Positions 50,013 to 58,043 of a stretch of DNA of 64,000 bases are shown piece by piece. The position numbers and the translations under genes are program-made. This DNA comes from CAZZKG01 sp964654825 (GTDB lineage Bacteria > Gemmatimonadota > CAZMKB01). How positions within the stretch are numbered: position 1 is the first letter of the stretch; the number at the start of each line of letters is the position of its first letter. The DNA lies in NCBI GenBank assembly GCA_964654825.1, contig CAZZKG010000011.1, forward strand, positions 1 to 64,000, in the 5' to 3' direction. The notes under the pieces were generated by a model. The model was not told the origin of the DNA. It made no database searches and worked only from the letters and a program-made list of their open reading frames with translations.

Positions 50013-51206
50013 CTAATGGTGCTTTTTCGAGGACTGTGCGTAATCGAGGTTCATCCCGGTGAGAGGAGAAAGATCCCTCAGTTTCGCCACATTACTCTCG
50101 AGCAGGTCCACAACGTGATCGACTTCTTCTTCGGTATTCCCTTTGCCCAGACCAAAACGTACCGAGCAGTGGGCGATAGCCTCGGGAACTCCCATGGCTA
50201 GTAGCACGTAGGAAGATTCGAGCAGCTCGCTCGTACAGGCCGATCCGGAGGAAACCGCCACATCTCTGAGCGAGAGGATAAGCGCTTCGCCCTCGACGTA
50301 TTCAAAACTGAAATTCAGGTTTCCGGGCTGTCTCTTCTCGGGATGACCATTTAAATACGCTTTCTCTATACGGGATTCGATCTGTTTTCTCATCCTGTTT
50401 CTCAGTCCGATGAGCCTCTCGGCCTCCTCGTCCATCTCGAGATCTCTGAGCGTACAGGTTTCGCCCATACCAACGATCCCGGGAGTGTTGAGTGTCCCCG
50501 ACCTGATTTTCCGTTCCTGCCCGCCGCCGTGGGATAGTGGAACGAGTTTGATCCCTTTCCTCAGGTAGAGAGCGCCTATTCCTTTCGGACCGTATATCTT
50601 ATGTCCGGACATACTGAGAAGATCGACACCGAGTTCGTCCACTTTCACCCGGATCTTCCCGACACCCTGAACCGCATCACAGTGAAAGAGAACGCCCTTG
50701 CTCCTGGTGATCTGACCTATCTGCTCGATGGGATTGACTGTACCGACTTCGCTGTTCACCTGCATGATACTCACCAGAATCGTCTTATCTGTGATCGCCC
50801 CTTCGACATCGCTCGGGTCTACCATGCCGTATTTATCAACCGGTAAGTAAGTTACATCATACCCGTTTTTTGCGAGGTACCTGCACGTGTCGAGAATCGC
50901 CTTGTGCTCTACTGATGAAGTGATAATATGATTCCCTTTATCCTTCAGGGCCCAGGCTACTCCTTTCACAGCCAGATTGTCGGCCTCGGTGGCACCGCTG
51001 GTGAAGATGACCTCGTCGGGATGACACCCGAGGAGAGCGGACACCTTTTCGCGTGCCTCGACGACGGCCGTTCTCGCGAGCCTGCCGTAATCATGAGTAC
51101 TGCTCGAAGGATTGCCGAACAACTCTTTATAGTAGGGGAGCATTGCCTCGAGAACCCGTGGATCGACCGGTGTGGTCGCATTGTGATCCATGTATATTTT
51201 TTCCAT
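50013..51206 (-). CDS. nifS: Cysteine desulfurase NifS/IscS type
   Basis: A 397-residue PLP enzyme that removes sulfur from cysteine for Fe-S assembly and tRNA thiolation. The N-terminus is IYMDHNATTPVDPRV; the PLP lysine is in MSGHKIYGPKG and the persulfide cysteine in VSSGSACTSELLE. The loop length fits group I desulfurases. The ATG at 51206 has AGGAG 7 bases upstream; 33 upstream in-frame codons are AT-rich leader. It heads the operon with nifU, apgM, nadA and the por genes, with a promoter at 51278-51305. Confidence 0.95.
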   Translation of the reverse strand: MEKIYMDHNATTPVDPRVLEAMLPYYKELFGNPSSSTHDYGRLARTAVVEAREKVSALLGCHPDEVIFTSGATEADNLAVKGVAWALKDKGNHIITSSVEHKAILDTCRYLAKNGYDVTYLPVDKYGMVDPSDVEGAITDKTILVSIMQVNSEVGTVNPIEQIGQITRSKGVLFHCDAVQGVGKIRVKVDELGVDLLSMSGHKIYGPKGIGALYLRKGIKLVPLSHGGGQERKIRSGTLNTPGIVGMGETCTLRDLEMDEEAERLIGLRNRMRKQIESRIEKAYLNGHPEKRQPGNLNFSFEYVEGEALILSLRDVAVSSGSACTSELLESSYVLLAMGVPEAIAHCSVRFGLGKGNTEEEVDHVVDLLESNVAKLRDLSPLTGMNLDYAQSSKKHH

Positions 51207-51277
51207 TTGCCGACTCCTGGACATGACTGACGCTATCGCAAGATCCGTTGATGCTGTAGGATCATGATTACTTTCTG

Positions 51278-51305
51278 TATTTAATGCAAAATGGCTTTTT
51301 GTCAA
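51278..51305 (-). promoter_or_regulatory. Sigma-70 type promoter of the nifS-por operon
   Basis: Minus-strand TTGACA (51305-51300) and TAAATA (51283-51278) with a 16-base spacer. It lies about 70 bases before the nifS ATG. Confidence 0.6.
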
Positions 51306-51420
51306 GATAATCGTTCTCGGGGGAGCGTGATGAGTATACTTCAGGGATCATACTCTATCAACCAACGTTATTCATGGCTGCGACGCAACAATGGCTGAGC
51401 ACTGTAGAACAGAGGTAAGA

Positions 51421-52059
51421 TCACATCGAAGATGTCGATCTGAGATACGGATTCGTGAGTCGTTCCTCACCAAGAGTCGTGCTCGGGCCGTGCCCGGTAT
51501 ACACATCGATGTCATCTCCCAGCGGCAGGAGTTTGTCCACTATCGAACTGATGAGTGTCTCGTACGAACCACCCGGGAGGTCGGTCCTGCCGATTGAGCC
51601 GGCGAAGAGAGTGTCCCCCACGAAGAGTGAATTCCCGATCAGATAACACACCCCCCCGGGAGAGTGTCCGGGTGTGTGGATGACCCGTACCTCGAGTTGA
51701 CCGAATCGGTAGACGTCTCCATCCTTGACAAAGATATCCACCGCGCTCCCACCTGCAACCCTGAGCCCGAAGCTGAGTGCCTGTGCACCGACGCTCTCGA
51801 GGAGAAAACTGTCACCCTCGTTCATCAGGATTTGTGCTCCCGTTGATTCTTTCACCGCTTTGAGATCCCCGACGTGGTCGACATGCGCATGGGTGAGTAG
51901 AATGTACTTCACATCCACCTCTTTCTGTCGAACCATCTCGAGGATGAGGTCACCCTCGTCCCCGGGATCCACTACTGCTCCTTCACCGGTTTCGCTGCAC
52001 TTGATCACGAACGCATTCGCCTGAAACGCACCGACGGGTAATGTCTTGACGATAAGCAT
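51421..52059 (-). CDS. Metallo-beta-lactamase fold hydrolase (glyoxalase II-like)
   Basis: A 212-residue cytoplasmic hydrolase. The metal motif THAHVDHVGD supplies His57, His59, Asp61 and His62. HTPGHSPGG, GDTLFAGSIGRTDLPGG and TGHGPSTTLGEER give the remaining ligands. This matches hydroxyacylglutathione hydrolase-like proteins that cleave thioesters; glutathione dependence is unlikely to be certain. The ATG at 52059 has AAGGA upstream. It is the last gene of the moaD-moaE-cobO-pepA transcript, 23 bases after pepA. Confidence 0.9.
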   Translation of the reverse strand: MLIVKTLPVGAFQANAFVIKCSETGEGAVVDPGDEGDLILEMVRQKEVDVKYILLTHAHVDHVGDLKAVKESTGAQILMNEGDSFLLESVGAQALSFGLRVAGGSAVDIFVKDGDVYRFGQLEVRVIHTPGHSPGGVCYLIGNSLFVGDTLFAGSIGRTDLPGGSYETLISSIVDKLLPLGDDIDVYTGHGPSTTLGEERLTNPYLRSTSSM

Positions 52060-52082
52060 ATTCTTCCTTCCTGAAATATCTA

Positions 52083-53615
52083 TTACCGACTCCTGCCGCC
52101 GGGCCAGTGACGAAGAATATCGACGATCAATCTCACTCCAACACCGGTAGCCCCCCTGGGCAGATAAGGACAATCCTTTTTGACCCAGGCAGTCCCGGCG
52201 ATGTCGAGATGGACCCATGATGTGTCTCCAACGAACTCTCTCAGGAAAAGTCCGGCTGTGATGGTGCCGGCCTCCCTGCCGCCGACATTCTTCAGATCAG
52301 CGACATCACTCTCGAGCTGTTCCCGGTACTCTTTCCAGGTCGGCAGATTCCATGTTCGCTCACCTGTCCTCTCACTCGCCGCCAGAACTCTGTCGATGAG
52401 TTCGGAATCGTTGCCGACGATTCCGGTTGCGTGGAGACCGAGAGCAATGACACAGGCACCGGTCAGTGTCGCCAGATCGAATACGGCATCAGGTTTGAAT
52501 TTATTTGCGTACGAGAGGGCATCAGCGACTATCATGCGGCCTTCCGCGTCGGTGGATATGACCTCTACTGTTTTACCGGAGTGCATCTTCACCACATCAC
52601 CGGGTTTGTATGCCCTTCCACCCGGGAGGTTCTCACACAGAGGCATCAATCCGATTACTCTCAGAGGGAGGTCGAGCCGGGCAACCGCACTCATGATCCC
52701 GAGTACCGAGCAGGCTCCTGCCTTGTCATACTTCATATCCTCCATTTTTTCACTCGGTTTGATCGATATCCCCCCGCTGTCGAATGTGATGCCCTTCCCG
52801 ACAACCACGATCATCGGGGCTCCCCGACCACCCTTATTGTGCTCGGCTACGATAAGCGCCGGTGGTTCACCACTCCCGGCGGAGACAGCGAGAATACCTC
52901 CCATCCCGAGTTCCTTCATCTTCTCTTTCCCGACCATGCGCATCTTGAGACCGTATTTTCTGCACACCTTCCTCGCATAAGCGGCGAACAACGTCGGCGT
53001 GAGAGCATTCGCCGGTTCATTAGAAAGATCACGGGCGATGGCGGTCGATTCGACCACAACTTGAGCTCTGTCGAGTTCTTTCTTCAAAGCAGTCAGGCTT
53101 CGTAATCCGGCTGCAGCAAAAACAATCGAAGCAGGATCTTTGTTAGTCTCCTCCTGTTCGCTTCTGTGTTTTGTGAACCGATAGAGAGACAGGCCGGCAC
53201 CTTCGGCGAGCGAGAAGATGGCATCCCGATGATTCTTCCATCCGGATGAGACAGACCGAAGATCGAATATCAATTTCGAACAGTTGAGCTCTCTGGCCAT
53301 CCTGCAGGCGGTCCCTCCTGTTTTTCTCAACGATTCGAGATCGACCTCAGCAGGATTGCCGGTGCCGATCAAGAGGAGTCTGACAGCCCCGATGTACTGA
53401 CCGGTATGGAGTACCGCAGTCTCGAGCGGTTTTCCCCGTAGTTCCCCGGTCTCGATCACCCGCGAGATGAGACCCTCGAGCTTTCGGTCCAGTACCTCAA
53501 GATCCCTCGTGAGACCCGATTCGGGAATACCGCAGACCAGAAGATCTCCCTTTATCTCGTATCCTTTCTTACCAACTACGGAGTATTTCACACCTGCCTC
53601 CAGCTGAAAATACAT
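52083..53615 (-). CDS. pepA: Leucyl aminopeptidase (M17)
   Basis: A 510-residue cytosolic di-metal aminopeptidase. The signature STDAEGRMIVADAL is intact. Metal-binding residues are in GKGITFDSGGISIKPSE (lysine and aspartate) and KYDKAGACSV. The N-terminal domain (about residues 1-170) is the usual macro-like domain. WVHLDIAGTAW and the C-terminal GATGVGVRLIVD are conserved. It lies downstream of cobO and upstream of the hydrolase gene. The ribosome site is weak. Confidence 0.95.
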   Translation of the reverse strand: MYFQLEAGVKYSVVGKKGYEIKGDLLVCGIPESGLTRDLEVLDRKLEGLISRVIETGELRGKPLETAVLHTGQYIGAVRLLLIGTGNPAEVDLESLRKTGGTACRMARELNCSKLIFDLRSVSSGWKNHRDAIFSLAEGAGLSLYRFTKHRSEQEETNKDPASIVFAAAGLRSLTALKKELDRAQVVVESTAIARDLSNEPANALTPTLFAAYARKVCRKYGLKMRMVGKEKMKELGMGGILAVSAGSGEPPALIVAEHNKGGRGAPMIVVVGKGITFDSGGISIKPSEKMEDMKYDKAGACSVLGIMSAVARLDLPLRVIGLMPLCENLPGGRAYKPGDVVKMHSGKTVEVISTDAEGRMIVADALSYANKFKPDAVFDLATLTGACVIALGLHATGIVGNDSELIDRVLAASERTGERTWNLPTWKEYREQLESDVADLKNVGGREAGTITAGLFLREFVGDTSWVHLDIAGTAWVKKDCPYLPRGATGVGVRLIVDILRHWPGGRSR

Positions 53616-53659
53616 ATTTCGAGAGTTTGTGAAATCACGAATTCGAGAATTCCAGACCC

Positions 53660-54208
53660 CTAGAACTCGATACCTTCCTGAGCCTCTATCCCTCTATCGT
53701 AATGATGCTTGATCTTCCTCATCTCGGTGACGCAGTCCGCAATTTCGATGAGGTCATCCGGCGCTCCTCTTCCGGTCAAAACGAGGAAAAGGTGGGGAGG
53801 TTTTTCACAAATGAGTTTCTTCACCTCCCCCGCATCGAGAACACCCTGCTCGATGGCAATGTTGATCTCATCAAGCACGATCATGTCATACTGTCCGGAT
53901 GCATATGCCTCTCTTGCGAGGGCAAGTCCTCTTCGCGCAGCTGCGGCATGTTTCTCCCTGGGAAGGGAGTCGCCACGGATCCCGATGTAGCCAAGCCCGA
54001 CAGGTTTTACTTCCAGCAGATCACCAAGCCGATTCTGGTGCATCATTTCACCGTATTCCCATGTCCCTTTCACGAACTGGATCACGAGGGTCCTGTAACC
54101 ATATCCCATTGCACGCAGGACCATACCGAGGGCAGCTGTCGTTTTCCCCTTCCCCTCACCGGTGAAGATCAGCACGAGCCCTCTTCTCTTACTCCTCGAT
54201 TCACTCAT
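53660..54208 (-). CDS. cobO: ATP:corrinoid adenosyltransferase, CobA/CobO type
   Basis: A 182-residue P-loop enzyme that adds the adenosyl group to reduced corrinoids, making adenosylcobalamin. The P-loop is GEGKGKTTAALG (residues 17-28), with VIQFVKGTW and MIVLDEINIAI. GRGAPDDLIEIAD closes the domain. It supplies the cofactor for the methylmalonyl-CoA mutase at 10561. It starts about 15 bases after moaE; other cobalamin genes are absent from the window. Confidence 0.95.
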   Translation of the reverse strand: MSESRSKRRGLVLIFTGEGKGKTTAALGMVLRAMGYGYRTLVIQFVKGTWEYGEMMHQNRLGDLLEVKPVGLGYIGIRGDSLPREKHAAAARRGLALAREAYASGQYDMIVLDEINIAIEQGVLDAGEVKKLICEKPPHLFLVLTGRGAPDDLIEIADCVTEMRKIKHHYDRGIEAQEGIEF

Positions 54209-54223
54209 ACGCCGGCCTCATTG

Positions 54224-54619
54224 TCACCTTTCTGGAGGATCATCTCCGATGTCCTTCTTCCAGACAGGGACATCTCCCTTTATGCTGTCGATGATCCAGG
54301 CACAGGCTGCGAACGATTCCCTCCGGTGGGGCGAACTCACAGCGATCAGGATACTCTCTTCGCCAACGGGCACCTCTCCCAGCCTGTGAACGACCAGTGA
54401 CTTCCTGAGCCCCCACCGTGATCGCGCTTCAGCCAGAATTTCGATCAACCGTTTCTCCGCCATTTCGACGTATGCTTCGTAGAGAAGGGCCTTGAGGCCG
54501 GTCTCTCCACCCTCCTCCCGTACCGTCCCGATGAAGTGTACGACTGCGCCGCATTCAGGGTGAAACACGTCATTTATGTAGGCATTCACATCGATCCGCT
54601 TTTCCGTAAAAAGTACCAT
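54224..54619 (-). CDS. moaE: Molybdopterin synthase catalytic subunit
   Basis: A 131-residue MoaE that inserts two sulfurs into precursor Z using MoaD thiocarboxylate. Motifs are GAVVHFIGTVRE, YEAYVEMAEKRL, HRLGEVPVGE and the catalytic-lysine region VPVWKKD. The ATG at 54619 has GGAGG 8 bases upstream, inside the end of moaD. Five codons upstream a GTG would overlap moaD. It is coupled to moaD. Confidence 0.94.
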   Translation of the reverse strand: MVLFTEKRIDVNAYINDVFHPECGAVVHFIGTVREEGGETGLKALLYEAYVEMAEKRLIEILAEARSRWGLRKSLVVHRLGEVPVGEESILIAVSSPHRRESFAACAWIIDSIKGDVPVWKKDIGDDPPER

Positions 54620-54623
54620 AATA

Positions 54624-54869
54624 TCAGCCTCCACTCACGGGAGGGAAAAAAGAAACCAGATCACCATCTTCGAGTGTATGGCTGTCTTCCACATACTCCA
54701 TGTTCACGACCGGGAGCGTCATGGCCATGATCTCTTCGAGAGCGGGATATTGATTTATGACCTGCTTCCTGAGGCCGCTCACGGTAGTGTCCGCAGGGAT
54801 CTCGAGTGTTTCCTCCTTCTTCCCGCAGACTTCCCTGAGCGAAGCGAAATATTTCAGAACGATCTTCAC
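54624..54869 (-). CDS. moaD: Molybdopterin synthase sulfur carrier subunit
   Basis: An 81-residue ubiquitin-fold sulfur carrier ending in the Gly-Gly tail (FFPPVSGG) that is thiocarboxylated. Typical elements are VLKYFASLRE and EDGDLVSFFP. The GTG at 54869 has AAGGAG 10 bases upstream; a TTG at 54890 is in frame but puts the ribosome site within the protein. It is the first gene of the transcript with promoter at 54984-55012. A MoeB-type activating enzyme is not in the window. Confidence 0.92.
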   Translation of the reverse strand: MKIVLKYFASLREVCGKKEETLEIPADTTVSGLRKQVINQYPALEEIMAMTLPVVNMEYVEDSHTLEDGDLVSFFPPVSGG

Positions 54870-54983
54870 GAGGTGTTCACTCCTTCTCAATAGAAAGGTG
54901 TCGATATGGCACCCACCCGACTCTTTCCCGCAGCAGATCCAGAAGAGGCGGGCGGCGAATGTTTTCCGGTTTGTCGAATCTAA

Positions 54984-55012
54984 ATTGTAAGCAGGGAGAC
55001 GCCGCCGGTCAA
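54984..55012 (-). promoter_or_regulatory. Sigma-70 type promoter of the moaD-moaE-cobO-pepA operon
   Basis: Minus-strand TTGACC (55012-55007) and TACAAT (54989-54984) with a 17-base spacer, leaving a leader of about 110 bases before the moaD GTG. Confidence 0.6.
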
Positions 55013-55143
55013 GATGCTTCCAATTAACCTGCTCTCCCCGAGAACCCGGGCCCGTGGATCACTCTATAAAACAGTTTTCTGCCGGGCGATGCAATGCTGA
55101 AGAAAACCGTTTCAGACCAAAGGACACCACCGGAAAATTTTTG

Positions 55144-55172
55144 TTGATAATCCCCGCGATATTATGTATCCT
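55144..55172 (+). promoter_or_regulatory. Sigma-70 type promoter of the modular M28 peptidase
   Basis: TTGATA (55144-55149) and TATCCT (55167-55172) with a 17-base spacer. ACAGGAGG lies just before the ATG at 55207. Confidence 0.5.
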
Positions 55173-55206
55173 CAGAATGTGACTTCATGATAACAGGAGG
55201 TATTCC

Positions 55207-57879
55207 ATGAACCATACTCCGCTCTCATTACGCATGTCAATCCCCGTAATCTCAGTGTTGATATTTTGGCTCCAAGTGGCAGCCGCTCCTACCGGTAAGA
55301 CTTATATCCGGACCGAGCGCATTGCCGGCGCCGATTTCGCTTTTACGCCGAATCCTCTGATCGCCGCCATGGTCGACTCTGTATCTGAGGAAGAACTCCG
55401 AGCCAGCATCGAGGCCCTGACCGGTTTTACCACCCGCCACGCAGTGTCGGATACGGTTTCCGACACTCTCGGAATTGGTGCCGCGAGACGCTGGATCCAT
55501 GGAAAATTTCAGGAGTTCGCCGACAGAGGGCTCCAACCGCTGTATTTTGATTTCGATGAGGAGATTTGCGGTGTTACGGGTCAGCATCGCAACGTACTCG
55601 CTATCCTTCCGGGAACCACGCCCGAATCTTCGGACCGCTACTTCATCGTCCTAGGGCACATGGACTCACGGACGGTAGCTCTCTGCGATTCCGAAAGTCC
55701 CGCTCCCGGGGCTAATGACAACGGCAGCGGGACCGCGGCCGCCATCGAGCTGGCCCGGGTGATGAGTAGTTTCGACTTCGATGCCACCGTCGTATTCTCT
55801 GCGGTGACGGGGGAGGAGCAGGGGCTGTTCGGCAGCACGGCCTACGCAGAATATGCGAGTCAGGTGGGATTGAGGATCGATGGAGTCATCAACAACGACA
55901 TGCTCGCGAATATCGAGGATGTCGAGGGCTCGCTGGACAGTACGAGTGTCCGGAGTTACTCCGCTGGTCCTTCGACTTCGACCTCCCGACAGCTGGCCCG
56001 CTACATGAAGCTCAAGGCCGAACAGTACGTGCCCGGAATGACCGTCAACCTCATCCCCGCCCAAGATCGTCCGGGCAGAAGCGGAGATCACGTCCCCTTC
56101 AACCGCCAGGGGTACGCCGCTCAGCGCTTCATCGAAACGAACGAGAACCTCGGCCGCCAGCACGACACGACGGATGTCATCGGCAACATGAATTTTCCCT
56201 ATTTCGCTCGTAACGTCCAGATCAACGTCGCCGGACTCGCGAGCCTGGCACTCGCACCGGAGACACCTACAGGGCTTGTGGTAAGAGATGTAGGAAACGG
56301 TACCGATCTCCACCTCAGCTGGCCGGTGACCAACACCGAACCCGATTTCGCCGGTTACCGGGTCGCCGTAAGGGACGCCGATTCACTGTTCTACGACATG
56401 ATCATCGATGTCGGTGATACGACCGAGCAAACTCTGTCGGGGCTGGATGAGGGAGAGGCCGTCTACATCAGCCACTCAGCAGTAGACGGCGACGGGAACG
56501 AGAGCATATTCTCGTCCGAAGTCTACGCTGTGCCCCGGATCCTGCCGCAGCCTCCGTCTCATCTGGAATCGACTTCCCGGCCCGATTCGATCCACCTGAA
56601 CTGGTCGCCGAACAGTGAGCTGGATTTGAAAGGTTACAACATCTACCGAAGCACCACGAGCGGCTCGGGATATCAGCTCATCGACTCGGTTCTCGCGCCC
56701 GACACGAGCTGGGTCGACACGACGGTTCAGCCGCTCGTCATGTATTTCTACGTCGTCACGGCGGTCGATGAGGGAGACCAGGAAAGCCCTCTCTCGAGCG
56801 AGGTGAAAGGGAGACTTGCCACCCATGACCAGGGTATCATCATCGTCGACGCCACACTCGACGGCTCCGGTATGCCCCTCCAGCCGACCGATGAGAAGGT
56901 TGACGCTTTTTATGAGGGTGTTCTCTCCGCGTTCGAGGTAACGGCCGGCTGGGACAGAGCAGACAGCCTCACTGCAGGTGTCCACGTGATGGACGCAGAC
57001 CTGGGTATTTACTCGACTGTCGTCTGGCATACCGATCGGCTGAACGGTACCAGCTTCCATGACACCCTGGAATTACGGAAGTATCTGGATGCAGGGGGAG
57101 ATCTCCTGTTGATCGGATGGAACCTGGCCAAATCCATGAGCGGTGATCTCGGACTGTTTCACGAATTCTCCGACGGGACATTCATGCATGATTACGTCAG
57201 GGTCGATTCCGTACGGACGACACCCACCAGTAATCAAGATTTCAACGGAGCCCTGGGGCTCGTCCCGGGATACCCCGACCTGGAGATCGACACTTTGAAA
57301 GTCACCCTCTTCGACGGCAACCTGTACAACATGGACAAACTGCTGCCGCCGTTCGTCGACGAGCCGGTAACCGAGGCGATCTATGGCTACAATTCATCAG
57401 AAGGGGGCTCTCCGAACCAGGACATGCCGGTCGCACTGAGACATCTCGGTGATGAACAGAAGATCGTGGTATTCGACTTCCCCCTTTTCTTCGTGGACTC
57501 GCTGAGCGCCCTCGGGGCTATAGAGCAGGCGATGTCCGATCTCGGCGAGGAAGCCGTCGGTGTAAGGGACGAGGGATCCGGCCTGGTAACCGGGCTTCCC
57601 GTAACATACTCACTGAACCAGAACTACCCGAACCCTTTCAATCCGGAGACGAGTATCACTTACAGTCTTACCCATCCCGGTGAGGTGTCACTGATTATCT
57701 ACAATGTGCACGGGCAGAAAGTGCGAAAACTCATCGACGGGTGGGGTGAGGCGGGTCGTCACACCGTCCACTGGGACGGAAAGGATGACAGCGGCGGCAG
57801 GGTTGCTTCAGGCATCTACTTCTACCGCATCAAAACGGACGGCTTCACACAATCGAGGAAGATGGTGCTTGTGAAGTGA
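55207..57879 (+). CDS. Secreted M28-family peptidase with fibronectin III repeats and T9SS-type sorting domain
   Basis: An 890-residue modular secreted peptidase. Signal peptide about 1-27. M28 domain about 55-350 with metal sites in VLGHMDS, GANDNGSGT, TGEEQGLFGS, VINNDML and SGDHVPFN. Two fibronectin type III-like domains follow (about 352-445 and 447-540; both contain NLHLSWP/HLNWSP-type strands). A further about 250-residue region resembles an adhesin-like or GATase-like module that I do not recognise. The last 90 residues have NYPNPFNPETSI and end SRKMVLVK, the type IX/FlgD-type C-terminal module. ACAGGAGG precedes the ATG. It is monocistronic. Confidence 0.92.
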   Translation: MNHTPLSLRMSIPVISVLIFWLQVAAAPTGKTYIRTERIAGADFAFTPNPLIAAMVDSVSEEELRASIEALTGFTTRHAVSDTVSDTLGIGAARRWIHGKFQEFADRGLQPLYFDFDEEICGVTGQHRNVLAILPGTTPESSDRYFIVLGHMDSRTVALCDSESPAPGANDNGSGTAAAIELARVMSSFDFDATVVFSAVTGEEQGLFGSTAYAEYASQVGLRIDGVINNDMLANIEDVEGSLDSTSVRSYSAGPSTSTSRQLARYMKLKAEQYVPGMTVNLIPAQDRPGRSGDHVPFNRQGYAAQRFIETNENLGRQHDTTDVIGNMNFPYFARNVQINVAGLASLALAPETPTGLVVRDVGNGTDLHLSWPVTNTEPDFAGYRVAVRDADSLFYDMIIDVGDTTEQTLSGLDEGEAVYISHSAVDGDGNESIFSSEVYAVPRILPQPPSHLESTSRPDSIHLNWSPNSELDLKGYNIYRSTTSGSGYQLIDSVLAPDTSWVDTTVQPLVMYFYVVTAVDEGDQESPLSSEVKGRLATHDQGIIIVDATLDGSGMPLQPTDEKVDAFYEGVLSAFEVTAGWDRADSLTAGVHVMDADLGIYSTVVWHTDRLNGTSFHDTLELRKYLDAGGDLLLIGWNLAKSMSGDLGLFHEFSDGTFMHDYVRVDSVRTTPTSNQDFNGALGLVPGYPDLEIDTLKVTLFDGNLYNMDKLLPPFVDEPVTEAIYGYNSSEGGSPNQDMPVALRHLGDEQKIVVFDFPLFFVDSLSALGAIEQAMSDLGEEAVGVRDEGSGLVTGLPVTYSLNQNYPNPFNPETSITYSLTHPGEVSLIIYNVHGQKVRKLIDGWGEAGRHTVHWDGKDDSGGRVASGIYFYRIKTDGFTQSRKMVLVK

Positions 57880-57936
57880 TCCGGTTCCGCCTGTTGTGAA
57901 CGGAAGACCTGAAGTCTCAAATCCATTCCCGATCTA

Positions 57937-57965
57937 TTGAAAAAAACGCTCACCGGTCATACATT
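57937..57965 (+). promoter_or_regulatory. Possible sigma-70 promoter of the cstA gene
   Basis: TTGAAA (57937-57942) and TACATT (57960-57965) with a 17-base spacer. It lies about 80 bases upstream of the cstA ATG. Confidence 0.45.
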
Positions 57966-58043
57966 ATAGGGTGATCCGGCCTAACGCTTTACGGTACACA
58001 GATAATATCCTGCGAGACACAAACAGGATCAGGGAGTTCTTCA

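Larger units (their letters stand above)
54870..55206. other. Divergent intergenic region between moaD and the modular M28 peptidase
   Basis: This 337-base region holds two promoters facing outwards (54984-55012 minus and 55144-55172 plus). I looked for a molybdenum-cofactor riboswitch in the moaD leader (54870-54975) but could not fold a convincing one by eye. No ORF with a ribosome site was seen. Confidence 0.6.

Noticed and set aside
53702..54400. 232-codon plus-strand open frame opposite cobO and moaE
   Set aside because: Antisense of two well-supported genes with no matching motif.
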